Below, piece after piece: positions 22,929 to 34,857 of a stretch of 64,000 nucleotides of DNA (positions are counted from its first letter, which is position 1; every line of letters begins with the position of its first letter). This DNA comes from Adiantum capillus-veneris (Eukaryota > Streptophyta > Polypodiopsida > Polypodiales > Pteridaceae). The stretch is from assembly GCA_014529385.2 (NCBI GenBank), contig CM043946.1, forward strand, positions 35,676,558-35,740,557, given 5' to 3'. Both the position numbers and the translations under genes were made by a program. The notes below the pieces were generated by a model, which worked only from the letters and a program-made list of their open reading frames with translations, was not told the DNA's origin and made no database searches.

Positions 22929-23299
22929 ATATCAACAATTTTGGTGATGCATCGATCATAGCTATGTATATTTCTATGCATCAAGAAGATTGAGCTAAGT
23001 ATTTGCTTTCACACTCTTTTAAGCTTGTTTTATTGTTACATGTCTTCTTTTGTTGTTCTTCATGGTTGTGCAAAGAGGGCATTCTTATTACAAGAATTTG
23101 GACATATATAATTGGAGGATAATCTAGTGTGGATAGAATTTTGCAAATGCAAATGTGGATTCTAAGGCTATTTTAGATGCAAATTTTGGCATGCATGTTT
23201 TGGGCATCTACATTTTGCCAGTTTGCTGCATTTGCAGAAATATGATATAGTTACTTCTTTGGAGCCTCTTGAAGCACCTGTAAAGAATGTTTGTGTAAG

Positions 23300-25893
23300 G
23301 CTATATTTTGGGTAAGATGCAGCATTTGAAGTTTCCAAAGGATGGTTCAGTTAGAGCTACATGCAGTGTGCATAGTGATGTTTGTGGACCCATGCAAACT
23401 CCGTCCTTGGGCAATTACCTGCACTTTGTGACTTTCATTGATGATTACTCCAGCATGCATGGGTGTATCCGCTTAAATGAAAGTCCAAAGTGTTTATGTA
23501 CCTCAAGAAATTTTGGCTATGGCTGAACTTATGTCTCAAAATGTAATATAGGCACCCTCCGTTCTGATCAAGGGAGGGAGTATATCTCTCATGAATTTAA
23601 TGCATTTCTAGTTAGTCGTGAGATAAAACACCAATGTACAGTGCCATATACACCTCAGCAAAATAGTGTTACTGGAGAGGAAAAACAAGTCACTTACAAA
23701 AAAGACATGATGCATGGTCAAAAGTCAAGCTTTGCCACATCCATTTTGGCTTGAGGCTATCATGTGTGCCACTTATGTACTTAACAGGTGTCCTATGAAA
23801 GCTTTGCAGTCTATGACTCCATATGAAGCATGGCATGATAAAAATCCATCTATTGATCACATGAGCATTTTTGGGTGTTTGGCTTATGCTTTGGTGCCAC
23901 AAACGTAACACAGAAAATTGGATGATAAAGCTATCAAGTTTTTTGTTGGTTATAGTGCTAAAAGAAAAGGTTACACGTTGTACCATCGGCAAACAAAGCT
24001 TATCTTGGTTTCATGGGATGTTGTGTTTGTGGAAGATTATATTCAGCCCTTGTTGTCATGTACTCGAGATAGTAATGTAATCTCACAAGATATTTATGAC
24101 AATTTGATGCGTGTTTTCATTGGTAGAAGTTCAAATGTAAATTTCAATAAGGCAAATGTACAGTCTATGGGGGTTTCTGAGAATATTACAGATTAGCCTA
24201 ATACTGATGTAAATGTACATGAAAGATTTGATGAGGAAAAGGTTGAGAATGAGCAAGCTAGAGGTATGCCAAAATGGTTGATGCATAGTTTACATGATAG
24301 TAAATTGGATGCACCTTTGTTTAGTCGTACTCGTTCAAGTTCTTGCCATGCATCTTATGCATCAGATTGTTATGCTTTGGCTGTTTCTAGCTTGTGTGAT
24401 GTTGAGGAATCTCTGTCTTAGCACAAAATTCTAAAAATTGGATGGCTGACATTCAATCAAAATATGATGCACTTATAGAAAATGAAACATGGACTTTATG
24501 TGATTTGCCTCCTGGCAAAGAGGCCATTGGTACAAAGTGGGTTTACAACTTGAAGCGTAAGCCGGATTGTGAGATTGATCGTTATAAGGCTCGACTTGTC
24601 ACAAAGGGTTATGCATAGCAAAAAGGCATATATTATGAATAAAATTTTGCTCCCACTTGTTGTATGACTATTGCTCATTTTCTATGTGCATTGGCAACTC
24701 ATTTTGGTTGGGATGTACATCAATCAGACATTGTTACTACTTTCTTGAATGGTGATATTTTTTAAAAGTTTATATAATACAACCTCACGGTTTTGTCATT
24801 AAAGGGCAGGAAGATAAAGTGTGTAAATGTAAGAAATCTTTGTATGGGTTGAAGCAATCTTCTCGTGCTTGGTATGAGAAAGCTGACACTTATTTTGTCA
24901 AACGAGGCTTTTGTAGCAGTCCAACAGAAAGCACTTTGTATGTGAAGCATGAGGGCGATGTACTTCTCATTCTTGTTCACTGGCCCAAATGGGACACATA
25001 TTACTGAATTGAAGGCTCATTTGAATGCTACTTTGAAGATGAAACATTTGGGGCTATTGCATCATTACTTGGGCATACAGTTTAAGCAGTGTGATGTTGG
25101 TATTGCCTTGTGTCAAACAAGTTACATAAAGACATTGCTATGTAAGTGTGGACTAGAGAATTGCAAAACTATTGTCACTCCCATGGAAACAAGTTTGAAA
25201 TTGAGTCTTCATGATGGTGGTGATCCTATCGATGTCACTCTTTACCAAAATGCTATCGGATGCCTTATTTTATGTATACAATACGAGGCCGGATATTCAT
25301 GATGGTGATGATCCTATTGATGTCACTTTTTACTATAGTGCTGTTGGATGCCTTATTTATATATGCAATACGCACCCGGATATTTAGTTTGCAATATCAC
25401 GGGTCAACAGATTTATGCATAGCCCAAGGTCTAAGCATTGGCACACTATCAAGCAGACCTTTCGCTACTTAAGAGGCACTTTAAATCTTGGGTTGTTTTA
25501 TCCCAAGGGGGATCATTACTGCCATATTTACATGCTTTTTTGGACTCAAATTGGACTATTTGTTTTGACATGGGAGTGTCTATCAATGGTTTTTGTTTCA
25601 TGCTCGACAGCTCATGCATATCATGGTTGAGCAAGAAGCAACCTATTGTGGCCACTTCTAGTTGTGAGGCCGAGTACAAGGCAATCTTCACAACTACCAT
25701 TGAGTGTGTATGGTTAAGACGCCTTATGACTGATTTGGGTCTTGGACAAGACACTACCAACATCATCTACACCAACAGTCATAGCACATTGGCAGTTGTA
25801 AGGAATCTAGTTTTCATGCTCAACATCTCAAGCAATAACTCTAGAAAGTTTTTAAGAGGACACTTACACAAAAGTGTCCTGCTACCAATCTAG
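23300..25893 (+). pseudogene. RT-E Ty1/copia pol relic (integrase, RT, RNase H)
   Basis: Plus-strand pieces in copia order. Integrase: GKMQHLKFPKDGSVRATCS with HSDVCGPMQTP, SDQGREYISHEF and PYTPQQNSVTGEE, where the residues after NSV are shifted so that the catalytic Glu is doubtful; then PHPFWLEAIMCATYVLNRCP. RT: ENETWTLCDLPPGKEAIGTK, GTKWVYNLKRKPDCEIDRYK, DVHQSDIVTTFLNGDIF, then a segment in which the YVDD box is missing (DVLLILVHWPK). RNase H: SWLSKKQPIVATSSCEAEYK. Gag and the first part of pol are not recognisable. There are many stops and frameshifts, and about 90 bp before RNase H is tandemly duplicated. Not functional. Confidence 0.88.
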
Positions 25894-26590
25894 TGTTGCT
25901 ACCAATCTAGTGTTAACAAGATTTTCAAGATTACATTCTTTTGCTTACTATGTTTAGTAAGTTTGAAAACTGAGCTTTTAAGGTTAATTTTCTTATTGTG
26001 ATCATGTATTTCCAAGGATTCACAAACTTGAGAAATAGTTAAGGTACGAGTCTTTTATGATTTTTTGAGCAAACAACTTGGTAAAGATGTCAATTTCACA
26101 ATTATGATCAATCTCCTACTCTAATGCTCATTTTAACATAGAAAAAAAATCCTCAATTTCCTTTAGCTCATAAGCTAATTTCTTGATGAGAAACACTTCA
26201 AGAATTAGTTTCTAACTTCACAAATTAAATCCGAAAAGTTAGAGGAAAACAAGACACCAGTGTGCAATTACAGAACTAGTTTTAATTACTTCATTAAACC
26301 TCTTGCCTATGGCAATTAAAACTACTGTTGCTGTTAAACACGCAATGTCAGCTCATCATCAAAACAAATAAGCGCTGGGTATCATGTGAATTACTCTTAT
26401 AATTTAAATACGAACACGTTCGGATACTAACAAATCTCGTATTGAGGATTTGAATGCTAGACAGCCACTACACAATTCAAAGACTGATGCTGATGTCGAA
26501 AGTCTGAAGAAACAATTATCTTGTTGGTCCTTTTGCACTATGCCCTTCCACCTCTACATCACTAACCTCTAACTTGGCAGGAAATACTGC
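25894..26590. other. Intergenic DNA between RT-E and the PPR gene
   Basis: No gene. Near the RT-E end there is a perfect 9-bp inverted repeat (AGGACACTT...AAGTGTCCT, 25,857-25,880) and a direct repeat of a GCTACCAATCTAGTGTT stretch (25,882-25,915). The rest is AT-rich and plain. Confidence 0.6.
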
Positions 26591-27320
26591 TTGAGAAGGG
26601 TCATAACCAGGACATCCAGCCTTGCAACGTCATCAATCAGTGCCACCTTTTTTGGATCGTTTGGATTCAGAAAAATTGGGGGTCCAAAGATCCACCTGGT
26701 TTCCCACTTCAGAAACCCGTATTCTCCGAGCTCTCTTCAAGCGCTGAGACATTATTCAATCTGTATACAGCTGGCAGACATGAAACAGAAGGCTCACAAG
26801 GATGTAGAAATTCCAGGGTTTGTCCACATTTCAATGCCTGCAAAAAAAAACATAGTTTTAGATGGGCTTTTGAGAGACATTCAACATCAACAAAAGCACC
26901 TCTCTGCACCAGTTGACAAGATGCTCTTTAAGCACAGTTCTTGAAGACGAAACGATGGCCAGCTGACATGAAACTCTCTCCAAAAGAAAATAAACAAAGA
27001 GGAAGCAACTCGTTTTCAAAAGCTCATTCATCAATGACAAAGAAGCTGTGACGACCTGCAATAAGAGTTTCACTGGAAACAATCGGCGGAGCCTGGAAAT
27101 CCTCTATGCTTTCTTGTTACCTCAGCAAACAGCGTCACATATCCATCATTCAAGGGACAAATACAGAGCTGTGCGAGAGCAAAGAAATACAAATAGGACC
27201 ATGAGCCATTTGACACAATGGAAGAACCCCTCTACATAAAATGAAGGTTGCTTTCCATGCTTCAACTCCGACCGAGGAATGTGAGCTTCGAGCTAATTAG
27301 GTCAACAATATGAAAACTCC
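26591..27320 (-). other. 3' flank of the PPR gene
   Basis: Downstream of the PPR stop codon (27,321-27,323). It probably contains the 3' UTR; no poly(A) signal could be fixed with confidence. A 117-residue plus-strand frame (26591-26944) has no recognisable domain and is likely accidental. Confidence 0.45.
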
Positions 27321-30300
27321 TCAGGCTGCTTGCACCTCAGACTTCTCTGGAATCACGCAGCCTCTCTCAGACAGTTCTTTCGACAACTCTGTGGCTTCAC
27401 CTGCCCTACCTGATCTAACCAGCAAGCGAAAGAAATGTTTAAGCTGCCGGCTATTTATTTTGGCACTGATATCTGCAAGGTGCTTACAAAATTTCACCCC
27501 TGTATCGAGTTGGCACCCCCGACTCAAAGCATCAAGCAGAGCTGTGTTTGTCCTCGGCCCATCAAGACATAGTCCACTCTTTTGTAGCTCTTCAAACACC
27601 AAAGATACCTTTTTATTGATCTTCGCTCGACTGTATGTTTGGAGGAGGAGAACATACGTACTCACAGGAAGCTGTAGCTCCCTTGCCCTCACCTCGGCTA
27701 GCAGTTGCTCAATCACATCAAATTTCGCCAAGTTGCAGCAACCACGTAGCATAACCACATAGGTGCTCGTGTCCGCCACTCCTTTCGCGCTATTGTAAAC
27801 GTTCAACGCCACATCCATCTTCCCAGCTTTGATAAGCCCTTTCAACAGACAGTTGCAGGCATCTATTGACAGGTTGTTACCACACTCTGCTGCCTTCTCG
27901 AATTCCTTCAGCGCTTTATCGAGCTCTTCAGACATGCTGAGATTGATGACAAAAAGTCTTGATGTCTCCCGAGTAGGCATGCAACCTTCAGCCTTCATAA
28001 GCTCCATGTGTTGATGTGCTCTGTCAACTTGCCTTGACTTTAAATACCCAGAAATCAGACTGTTATGAGTCACAATATCTGGCTGACAGCCTTTTTCTTT
28101 CATCTGAGAGAAGAGTTTTAATGCTTCGTCTAGCTTTTTGTGTCGGCAACAATGACTAATGAGGGCATTGTAAATATTAACATTTGGATCCAGACCTGCT
28201 GCCTGCATGTTTTCCAAAGCTTCTAAAGCCTCTTCTGTCCTCTCTGCGCTGCACAAGCATTTCACAAGCCAGTCATATGTCCTCACATTTGCATGACAAC
28301 CTTTCTCCTCCATCACTTGTAGTAGCTTTAAAGCAGAGTCTGCTTTTCCAGCTCTAGCGAATGCTGCAATGGCACCATTGAATTCTCCAACATCTGAAAG
28401 ATTCTGCAGAACCCTGGCAACACCCTCATCATCATTGGCCTTGATGTGTCCAGAGAGGGCAGCAGCATACAGATTCGCATCTGGATTTAAGCCAAAAAAC
28501 CTCATCTTATCCATGACTTCCTTTGCTTCTGTCATCCTGCCAGCTTTGCCACTATAATAGACTACTGCCGCAAAATCATTGGGGAGGACTTTCACATCTT
28601 TTTGCCACATTTCCTCAAGACATTCCATGGAAATGTCAAACATACCAGCATCTAAAAAGCGTCTGATGAGGGCTCTGTATTCATGTCTTCCATGTGAATA
28701 ACCTTTTTGTTTCCCCGCCCACGTAAAGAAATCTTTAAGATTAGCTACTTCCATCTTTTGCAGCACCTTCTTTACCACTTTATCTGTGAGGTCTTTGGAG
28801 AATCCAGACAAAGCTTCTTCAATATCAGCATTCCACAATTTTCCCTCACAAAGTTCCAAAATCCTATTTGCTGCTTTCACATGAGTCCCTTCCGCTGCAT
28901 CTTCGCCCTCATCAAGGGCCTTCGTGTATATCCTAGTCTTGTCGAGGGTCCCTTCAAAGAGCTTCTTTGTCCCGGAAGTAGGCTTGCAGCCATCAAGCTT
29001 CATCTCTTCCAACTGTGCAAGGGCCTTATCAGTTTGCCCAGTATTTAAATAACCAGAAATTAGATGGTGATGAGTTGATATATCTGGCTTGCAGCCAATA
29101 CTCTTCATGTTGGCCACGAGCTTTAAAGCATCATCCAACCTCTTTTCCCCAACAAGAGAACCAATCAAAGCGTTGAAAACATCAAGACCTCCCTTTTCCT
29201 GCAATTTCATGACATGATTCATTGCCTCATCCAACATGTTGGCACTGCACAAGCACTTCACGACCCTCCGAGATGTGGTTTTCCGGGGAGCAATGCCAGC
29301 TGCATCCATCCTGTTTAGAAGTTTCAGTACTTCTTCTGCCTTCCCCAGCTCTGCAAACACATCCAAGGGAGCATCAAGGAGGCCCTCTGGCTCTGAGCAC
29401 TTCTGTAATAGCCTCTCAATACTTTCTTCATCCCCTGCAGCTATGTATTCATTAAATAAAACACGATAAATATCTAGTGTTTTCGTGATACCAAAAGACT
29501 TCATAGTATCCAAGGTCGCCTCTGCTTCCACCTTCATTCCAGCTTTCGCATAAAAAAATGCTAAAGTAGAAAATGATTTGAGATTCACTGGAATGCCAGT
29601 TTTCTTCATTTCTTCAAGAACTTCAACAGCATCATTGAACCTGCGTGCTTGCAAGAAAGTCCTAAACAGCATATTGTACAAGAATCTGGAGAATTTAGCG
29701 ACCTCCTGTGTGGTTGCTGCCGCACTAAAAAGGCATTTTGCATCAGAGGAATGCATAACTTCCATGGCTTGATGCACCAGAGATAGTGTGGTTTCAGTAC
29801 AAAAGCCACTCAAGTATTTCTCAAAATCAGCCTTTTTTTTACAGTCTGCAAGTAATGGACTGGACTTACTCTGAGGCGTCTCAAAATTTAAACTCACTGT
29901 CTCTGTCCCCCCTGAGAAGGGCCTGCAGAAAGAGAGAGCACGTGCACCAAGGGAGTTCTCCAGCAGAACGCTACCGTTAACCCCAGCATTCTGCTCCAAC
30001 TTTGATGGTATGATAGATTGCACCCTTGCAATTTTGGTAAAAGTTTTGCTTCTGCAAAAGAGCTTTAAGTTCAGTCAAGCAAAGCTTCATTATCAGCAAA
30101 CGTACAGCGCAACATTCCGAAATTTGCCACGTAACCAAGATGACATGCATTACATGTGATTTGAAAGAGGAATTTAGAAAGGCATGGACAGCTATTGAGT
30201 TGGAGCACAAGTCATAAGAACTTTATAAGTGCACCTTGCACAACCTTCATTCCACTGGTCCAAAGAATACCGTGCTATGTGTGTTAATTTCAGATTCTGC

Positions 30301-30441
30301 ATCAGTTTCAAGCATAGGCGCCAATGACATTGTAAATTTTAGCTGCAGTAGCACGTCTAAGTCCCTATCAAAATTCTTCTTTGAAATTAAGCCATTTTTG
30401 CCTTTTGCATCATCTAACTGCAGCTGACAAAGGAAGGCCAT
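27321..30441 (-). CDS. P-class pentatricopeptide-repeat protein (organelle RNA-binding, predicted)
   Basis: One open frame of 900 codons (30,023 to 27,321) made of 35-residue PPR motifs, for example VTHNSLISGYLKSRQVDRAH, KLDEALKLFSQMKEKGCQPD and FSTLAFFYAKAGMKVEAEAT. There is no C-terminal E, DYW or SMR domain, so it is P class. Such proteins bind single-stranded RNA in mitochondria or plastids and act in RNA stability, processing or translation. Residues 398-435 have the ALSGF...VVKKVLQ...FFTWA signature common before PPR arrays of mitochondrial P-class proteins. Residues 64-356 and 398-691 align with each other, an internal duplication. The frame has no in-frame ATG before a stop near 30,085; the predicted start is ATG at 30,441, with MAFLCQL plus two bases, intron 30,418-30,053 (GT...AG), then the Ser/Lys/Arg-rich SKTFTKIAR, which would suit an organelle presequence. 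Exact target RNA unknown. Confidence 0.93.
30053..30418 (-). other. Predicted intron 1 of the PPR gene
   Basis: A 366-nt segment beginning GTTAGA after ...CTGCA and ending in a pyrimidine-rich CTCTTTTGCAG with a CTTGACTGA branch-like sequence just upstream. Removal joins phase-2 codon parts in frame with the long PPR frame. The donor has A, not G, at the last exon base, so another donor is possible. Confidence 0.45.
30419..30441 (-). CDS. Predicted first coding exon of the PPR gene
   Basis: ATG at 30,441-30,439 in a strong context (GCACCATGG; A at -3, G at +4), seven codons MAFLCQL and two bases of an eighth codon. It lies only a few bases from a (GA)n tract that would form the 5' UTR. Chosen because it gives the correct phase for the splice acceptor at 30,053. 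Confidence 0.4.
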
Positions 30442-30443
30442 GG

Positions 30444-30447
<4 letters not shown>

Positions 30448-30478
<31 letters not shown>

Positions 30479-30551
30479 GCCCATGAGCTGCACACCTTAG
30501 GCCTCCAAGTGCACAGACCTTAGTCCTGTGAGAGTGCGCGTGTGCGGAAGC

Positions 30552-30588
<37 letters not shown>

Positions 30589-30661
30589 GCCCATGAGCTG
30601 CACACCTTAGGCCTCCAAGTGCACAGACCTTAGTCCTGTGAGAGTGCGCGTGTGCGGAAGC

Positions 30662-30700
<39 letters not shown>
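30448..30700 (-). repeat. Composite satellite in the PPR 5' flank: (GA)n plus 110-bp unit, twice
   Basis: Two tandem copies (30,476-30,585 and 30,586-30,700) of an ~80-bp unique segment plus a (GA)n tract, preceded by another (GA)n (30,448-30,475). The second half of each unit, from TGTGAGAGTGCGCGTGTGCG (30,527 and 30,637) into the GA tract, matches the start of the RT-I LTR (40,917 onward). So an RT-I LTR end was duplicated together with host DNA. It probably lies in the 5' UTR or core promoter of the PPR gene. Confidence 0.75.
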
Positions 30701-30704
<4 letters not shown>

Positions 30705-31027
30705 GAAATGAAATATTAACGTCTTCAAAAGGCCAAAGTGACCTATGAAACCAGAAAGTTACAATGTGGTGGATCTGATACAAAGTCAGAGTAACAAGAT
30801 GACAAATTGACAGAATGACAAAATGACAAAATAAAATACTATGGAATCCTAAATTGCTAGGTATGGACTAAGCAGCTAAACAATTGGCTAGGATAGCTAG
30901 ATCACAAGAGATCCAGCATCGGTCGCTGGCGGATCTCATCAATCTCCTCCATGGTCAGTAGTCTGACCGGGCATCGTGCATGTCGAGCCAAAGTGACCTG
31001 AATCCTTTGATGCAGCCTCCGTCGATG

Positions 31028-34000
31028 CTATGTAGTCCTCCGAAGTCGTGGGCGTCTGGATCTCCCTAGCTCAGTCGCTCGGTCCATCAGTATGCCTCTG
31101 GTGTAAAGCAACGGGCTCTGCTGTGGTAGTAACTCCTCCGGGTGTCCAGTTGCAGCTCTAAAGAAGTCTGTGATCAGTCTCTGAGACTGGCTAGCCTCTC
31201 CTCTCATCAGGCTCTCTCTGTGTCTGCGCAGCTCGAGCAAAAACAAACCCAGGCATCTCTGATCCTCGTACCGCACGACTCTAGAGAATGGTCCAAAGCC
31301 CTCTCTGAACAAGCAATGGAAGCGGCCTCGTATCTCGTAGACGGGGCAGTGGCATGTGTAGTGCAACTCTGTCTCAGGCTCAATGTCACACAGGGGGCAT
31401 GTCCTGGCCTCTGCTGGTATTCCGTTGTATCTCCCGGTCTCGATCCGCAGCTGGTGTGAAGATGTGCGTATCTGGCCAATAGCACATCGTATTCCATGAG
31501 ACAAGTGGGTGTCCATGTATCTGGGCCTCGTCACAAAACCATCCTCCGTAAGCTGGAGGAGATGCTCTCTGTAGAAAGCCATCTTCGAGCCTAGGTCCTG
31601 TGCTGGCTGTATCCATGTCCTCTTGGTGTCTAGCTGAGTCAAGTCCTGGCGAATGAGCCTGGTTATCTCGGACTGTGTAAGAGTCAGAGAGGGCGCATCC
31701 AGTGAGTACTTGAAGGGGGGCAATCTGTCTATGCTGAACCCATGTGCCTGAAACCATGATGTTATCTCCCAATACCAGCATGTTGTATCTCCCTGCATGG
31801 CTAACTGTTGAGAGCACTCAAGTGCAAGGCGTGCATATCTGTCTCTGGGAAGTTCCGATATGCGGTGTATGAAGGAGACAGATCTGGTGAGCGCCTCAAC
31901 CACCAGTGGGGGGGCAGCTAGCTCTGCTCGTACAATAGCACGTGGTACTGAAGCCTTGGCTCTAATGAGCCGCGAGATCATAGAGACCAAAGGCTTCTCC
32001 ATGTCCCCCCATCCATCACTGCGGCCTGTCCTCCCATGATGATCCAGTGAAGATCCCCAAATCTCAGCTCCATAAAGCAATGCAGAAGCCACCAAAGTGT
32101 CAAAGAGCCAGAGCTTCGTCCGAGGCTCCTGAAACTGAACCTGTGAACACATCCTTTCCAATCTACCCAATGTTGCATGGGCTCTGGTCAATCTAGTCTC
32201 TGAAACCCTCCTTAATGAAAATGCTGGCCCACTAAAAACCACTCCAAGGCAAGTGTAAGCATCTGTATACTCCACCTTCTCCTGGCCGTATGTGAAGGCG
32301 GGTGCTCACCTCCTAATCCACTGTGGGGTGGTATTAAATACCATGACCTTGGTTTTACCAAGGTTGACGAAAAAACCACTTTCTTGGGCAAACCATGCAA
32401 AGCATCCAAGTGACGTAGCATCCCCTCCGGAGAGTCGGAGATCAACACATATCATCAGCATATAACAATAGTGGAATCCATCTCCCTGCCAGCTGTGCAC
32501 CTCTATCACCGTCTCTCTCAATGTAGTCAGAAATCTCATCTACATACATACCATATAGAGTAGGAGAGAGCGGGCAGCCCTGCTTCACCCCAATAGTGGA
32601 GTAAACCGGTGTGGATAGACCCTCTGGGGTGCGTACATGACCTTGGTTTTACCAAGGTTGACGGAAAAACCACTTTCTTGGGCAAACCTATGCAAAGCAT
32701 CCAAGTGACGTAGCATCCCCTCCGGAGAGTCGGAGATCAACACAATATCATCAGCATATAACAATAGTGGAATCCATGTCCCTGCCAGCTGTGCACCTCT
32801 ATCACCGTCTCTCTCAATGTAGTCAGAAACCTCATCTACATACTACCAAATAGAGTAGGAGAGAGCGGGCAGCCCTGCTTCACCCCAATAGTGGAGTAAA
32901 CCGGTGTGGATAGACCCTCTAGGGTGCGTACATGCCCCACTACTGACGTATATAATGCCATGACCCCCCAAATGAGCTCTTTGGATACTCCCATCTGCTG
33001 TAATCTGCGCATCAATCTAGCTCTGGGCACTGTGTCAAATGCTTTGCGGAAATCCACAAAGCTACAATCGATCCGTCTCCCATGCGCTCTGCCCTCCTCA
33101 ATGATGGCTCTGAGTGTCAAGATATGGTCAAGAGTAGAAAAGCCCCTCCTGAAACCTGCCTGCCTGACTGCGCGTATCCCCTCCCTCTCTGTCCATCTAC
33201 TCAACTGCTGCTCAAGAATAGATGCGTACAACCGTGCCAATGTGTGTCCAATCATGATAGTGCGATAGTTCCTAGGCTCCATAGGGTCTCCCGACTTGAA
33301 GATAGGTACAATCGTAGATAGGCTCCAAGTATAAGGCAAGCCCTCACACATGGCACGGTTAAACATAACTGCTAGAAGCTCTGCTAGTAAATCTCTGGCA
33401 TGCGTGAAATGCTCAGCCACTAAGCCATCATGATCATATGCTCTCCCATCCTCATCCTGTCAATGGCCTTCTCACCATCTCAGCGGTTTACAAAAGCAAT
33501 CGGGGGGGTCGGGAAGGGGGGACTGCTCAAGAACTGTGTACAAAGATGATGCATACTAGCCCCAAGCCTCTATAGAAGTGATGGCAAGGGGGGGGGGGGG
33601 GCTCATGAAAGAGCCTCCATGCCTCACGTGAGTCCTGACTCAAGAATAGCTGGTATAGATCCTGCTCTAGGCGAGCCAAAAAAGCCCTCTTCTTCCGCCG
33701 CCCTAGGCGTCAGAAGTCAATCTGTGACTGCCTGTGAGTGATGTCCCCCAAAAGCACCTCCTTCTGAAGTCTAGCTCTAGTGTCCCGACATTCCTCATCA
33801 TACCAGTTGTTCTGGGGCATGCTTCCCGAACGGTGTCTCTGCTCAGGCTGGGTATGTGGGTATGCCTCTGCTGTTGCATCATGTAGTGTCTGTGTCAGTA
33901 TAGTAGTAAGCTCCTCCAGAGGTCGCCCTAGCTCCTCTGTGCACAGGCGTTTGTAGATCCCGTCTATGTATACAGAGTCCGTCTCCCGCATAAAGGTGTA

Positions 34001-34845
34001 GCGAGTAGGGGCTGCTGCCCGTCGCCTGTGTGCTACACTAAACTGAAAAGAAATGGTCAGCGACATAAGAGCATGATCCACTGCCACACCAACAGGTCTG
34101 GGGCCAACCGTAAGGTGCTGGATACTAGAGATGAGGCTCGGCTGTGCCATGACATAATCCACTATGCTGGCTCCATGTCTGTATGGAAAGCACGTAAAAC
34201 CCCCAACAGCGGGAAATCTCTGTAGGCCATTCAAGATGGCCAATCCATGTGCAATCCCCACGTCTATCAAGTGTCGTCCATACTCAGTGTGTTCTCCATC
34301 CTGTGATAGTCTGGATAGGCCCGTCTCTGCAACATCCAACTCTCTCAGCATGTCCTCTGATGATGGGCAGTCCTAGCATTGAAATCCCCTAGAATGATGA
34401 TGTCACCATCTCTAGAGAACTCCCATATATCATCATCCAGAATAGAGAAGGGGGACTGTCCTCTGGGTGGTGCATAAACTGACGTACTCGGGGGAAAGTA
34501 GCAAATAGCAATGTAAAGATGTCTGCTTGTCTCTACTCTCAATCTCACCCACATGTACCTAGCTTGCTCATCCCTGCGGGCTATATGTATCAATGGCTGC
34601 AACTCCTCCCTGAATAACACTACCGCTCCTCCTAAGCCTTGCCCTCTGTGCTCTGATCGTGTCTCCTGTCTACAGGCTGTCTCCCATCTATATCCACTAA
34701 TGTGAGGCATAGATTGCCTCGGTGCCTGATGTGTCTCAGAGTAGAAGACGATGTCTCTTCCCGTAAAACTATCCTCAAAGGCACCCACATCAAGGCGCAT
34801 AGATCCATTACAATTCCAGGTGGCAACTTTGAGTGTGGTCCCATA
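31028..34845 (-). pseudogene. LINE ORF2: APE endonuclease, reverse transcriptase, CCHC end
   Basis: Endonuclease (34,845-33,950): ATWNCNG start, DIVFYSETHQAP, IIILGDFNART, GASIVDYVM and VDHALM, so the metal-binding and catalytic Asn/Asp/His set is present. RT (about 33,450-32,200): WSLSTIVPIFKSGDPMEPRN, RQAGFRRGFSTLDHI, SFVDFRKAFDTVPR, GVKQGCPLSPTLF and the YADD box. C-terminal part (31028-32275, 415 residues): RTCPLCDIEPETELHYTCHC, a zinc-binding motif. It would nick DNA and copy element RNA at the target. Defects: frame changes at a G-run (33,590-33,601), and a 294-bp tandem duplication containing the YADD box, the downstream copy of which has a one-base deletion. The clade (L1 or other) was not determined. 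Confidence 0.88.
32343..32930 (-). repeat. 294-bp tandem duplication inside LINE RT
   Basis: Two near-identical copies (about 32,343-32,636 and 32,637-32,930), each spanning the segment from the GVKQGCPLSPTLF region through YADD to GFxVNLGKTKVM. The copies differ by a few bases, including a one-base deletion at the YADD box of the downstream copy (near 32,443). Confidence 0.9.
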
Positions 34846-34857
34846 GGTCTCGCACTG

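Noticed and set aside
26591-26944. 117-residue plus frame antisense to the PPR 3' flank
   Set aside because: No domain, no supporting start or splice context, and it ends in plain Lys/His-rich sequence.
29977-30210. Small minus frame overlapping the PPR 5' end
   Set aside because: It runs through the predicted intron in another frame and has no domain.
30247-30495. 82-residue frame starting in the GA tract as a separate gene
   Set aside because: Its upstream part is microsatellite translation. Only its internal ATG (30,441) is useful, as the probable PPR start; the rest is predicted intron.
31142-31497. Plus- and minus-strand frames overlapping the LINE C-terminus
   Set aside because: They are shadow frames of the 415-codon LINE segment, which has the recognisable zinc-finger end.
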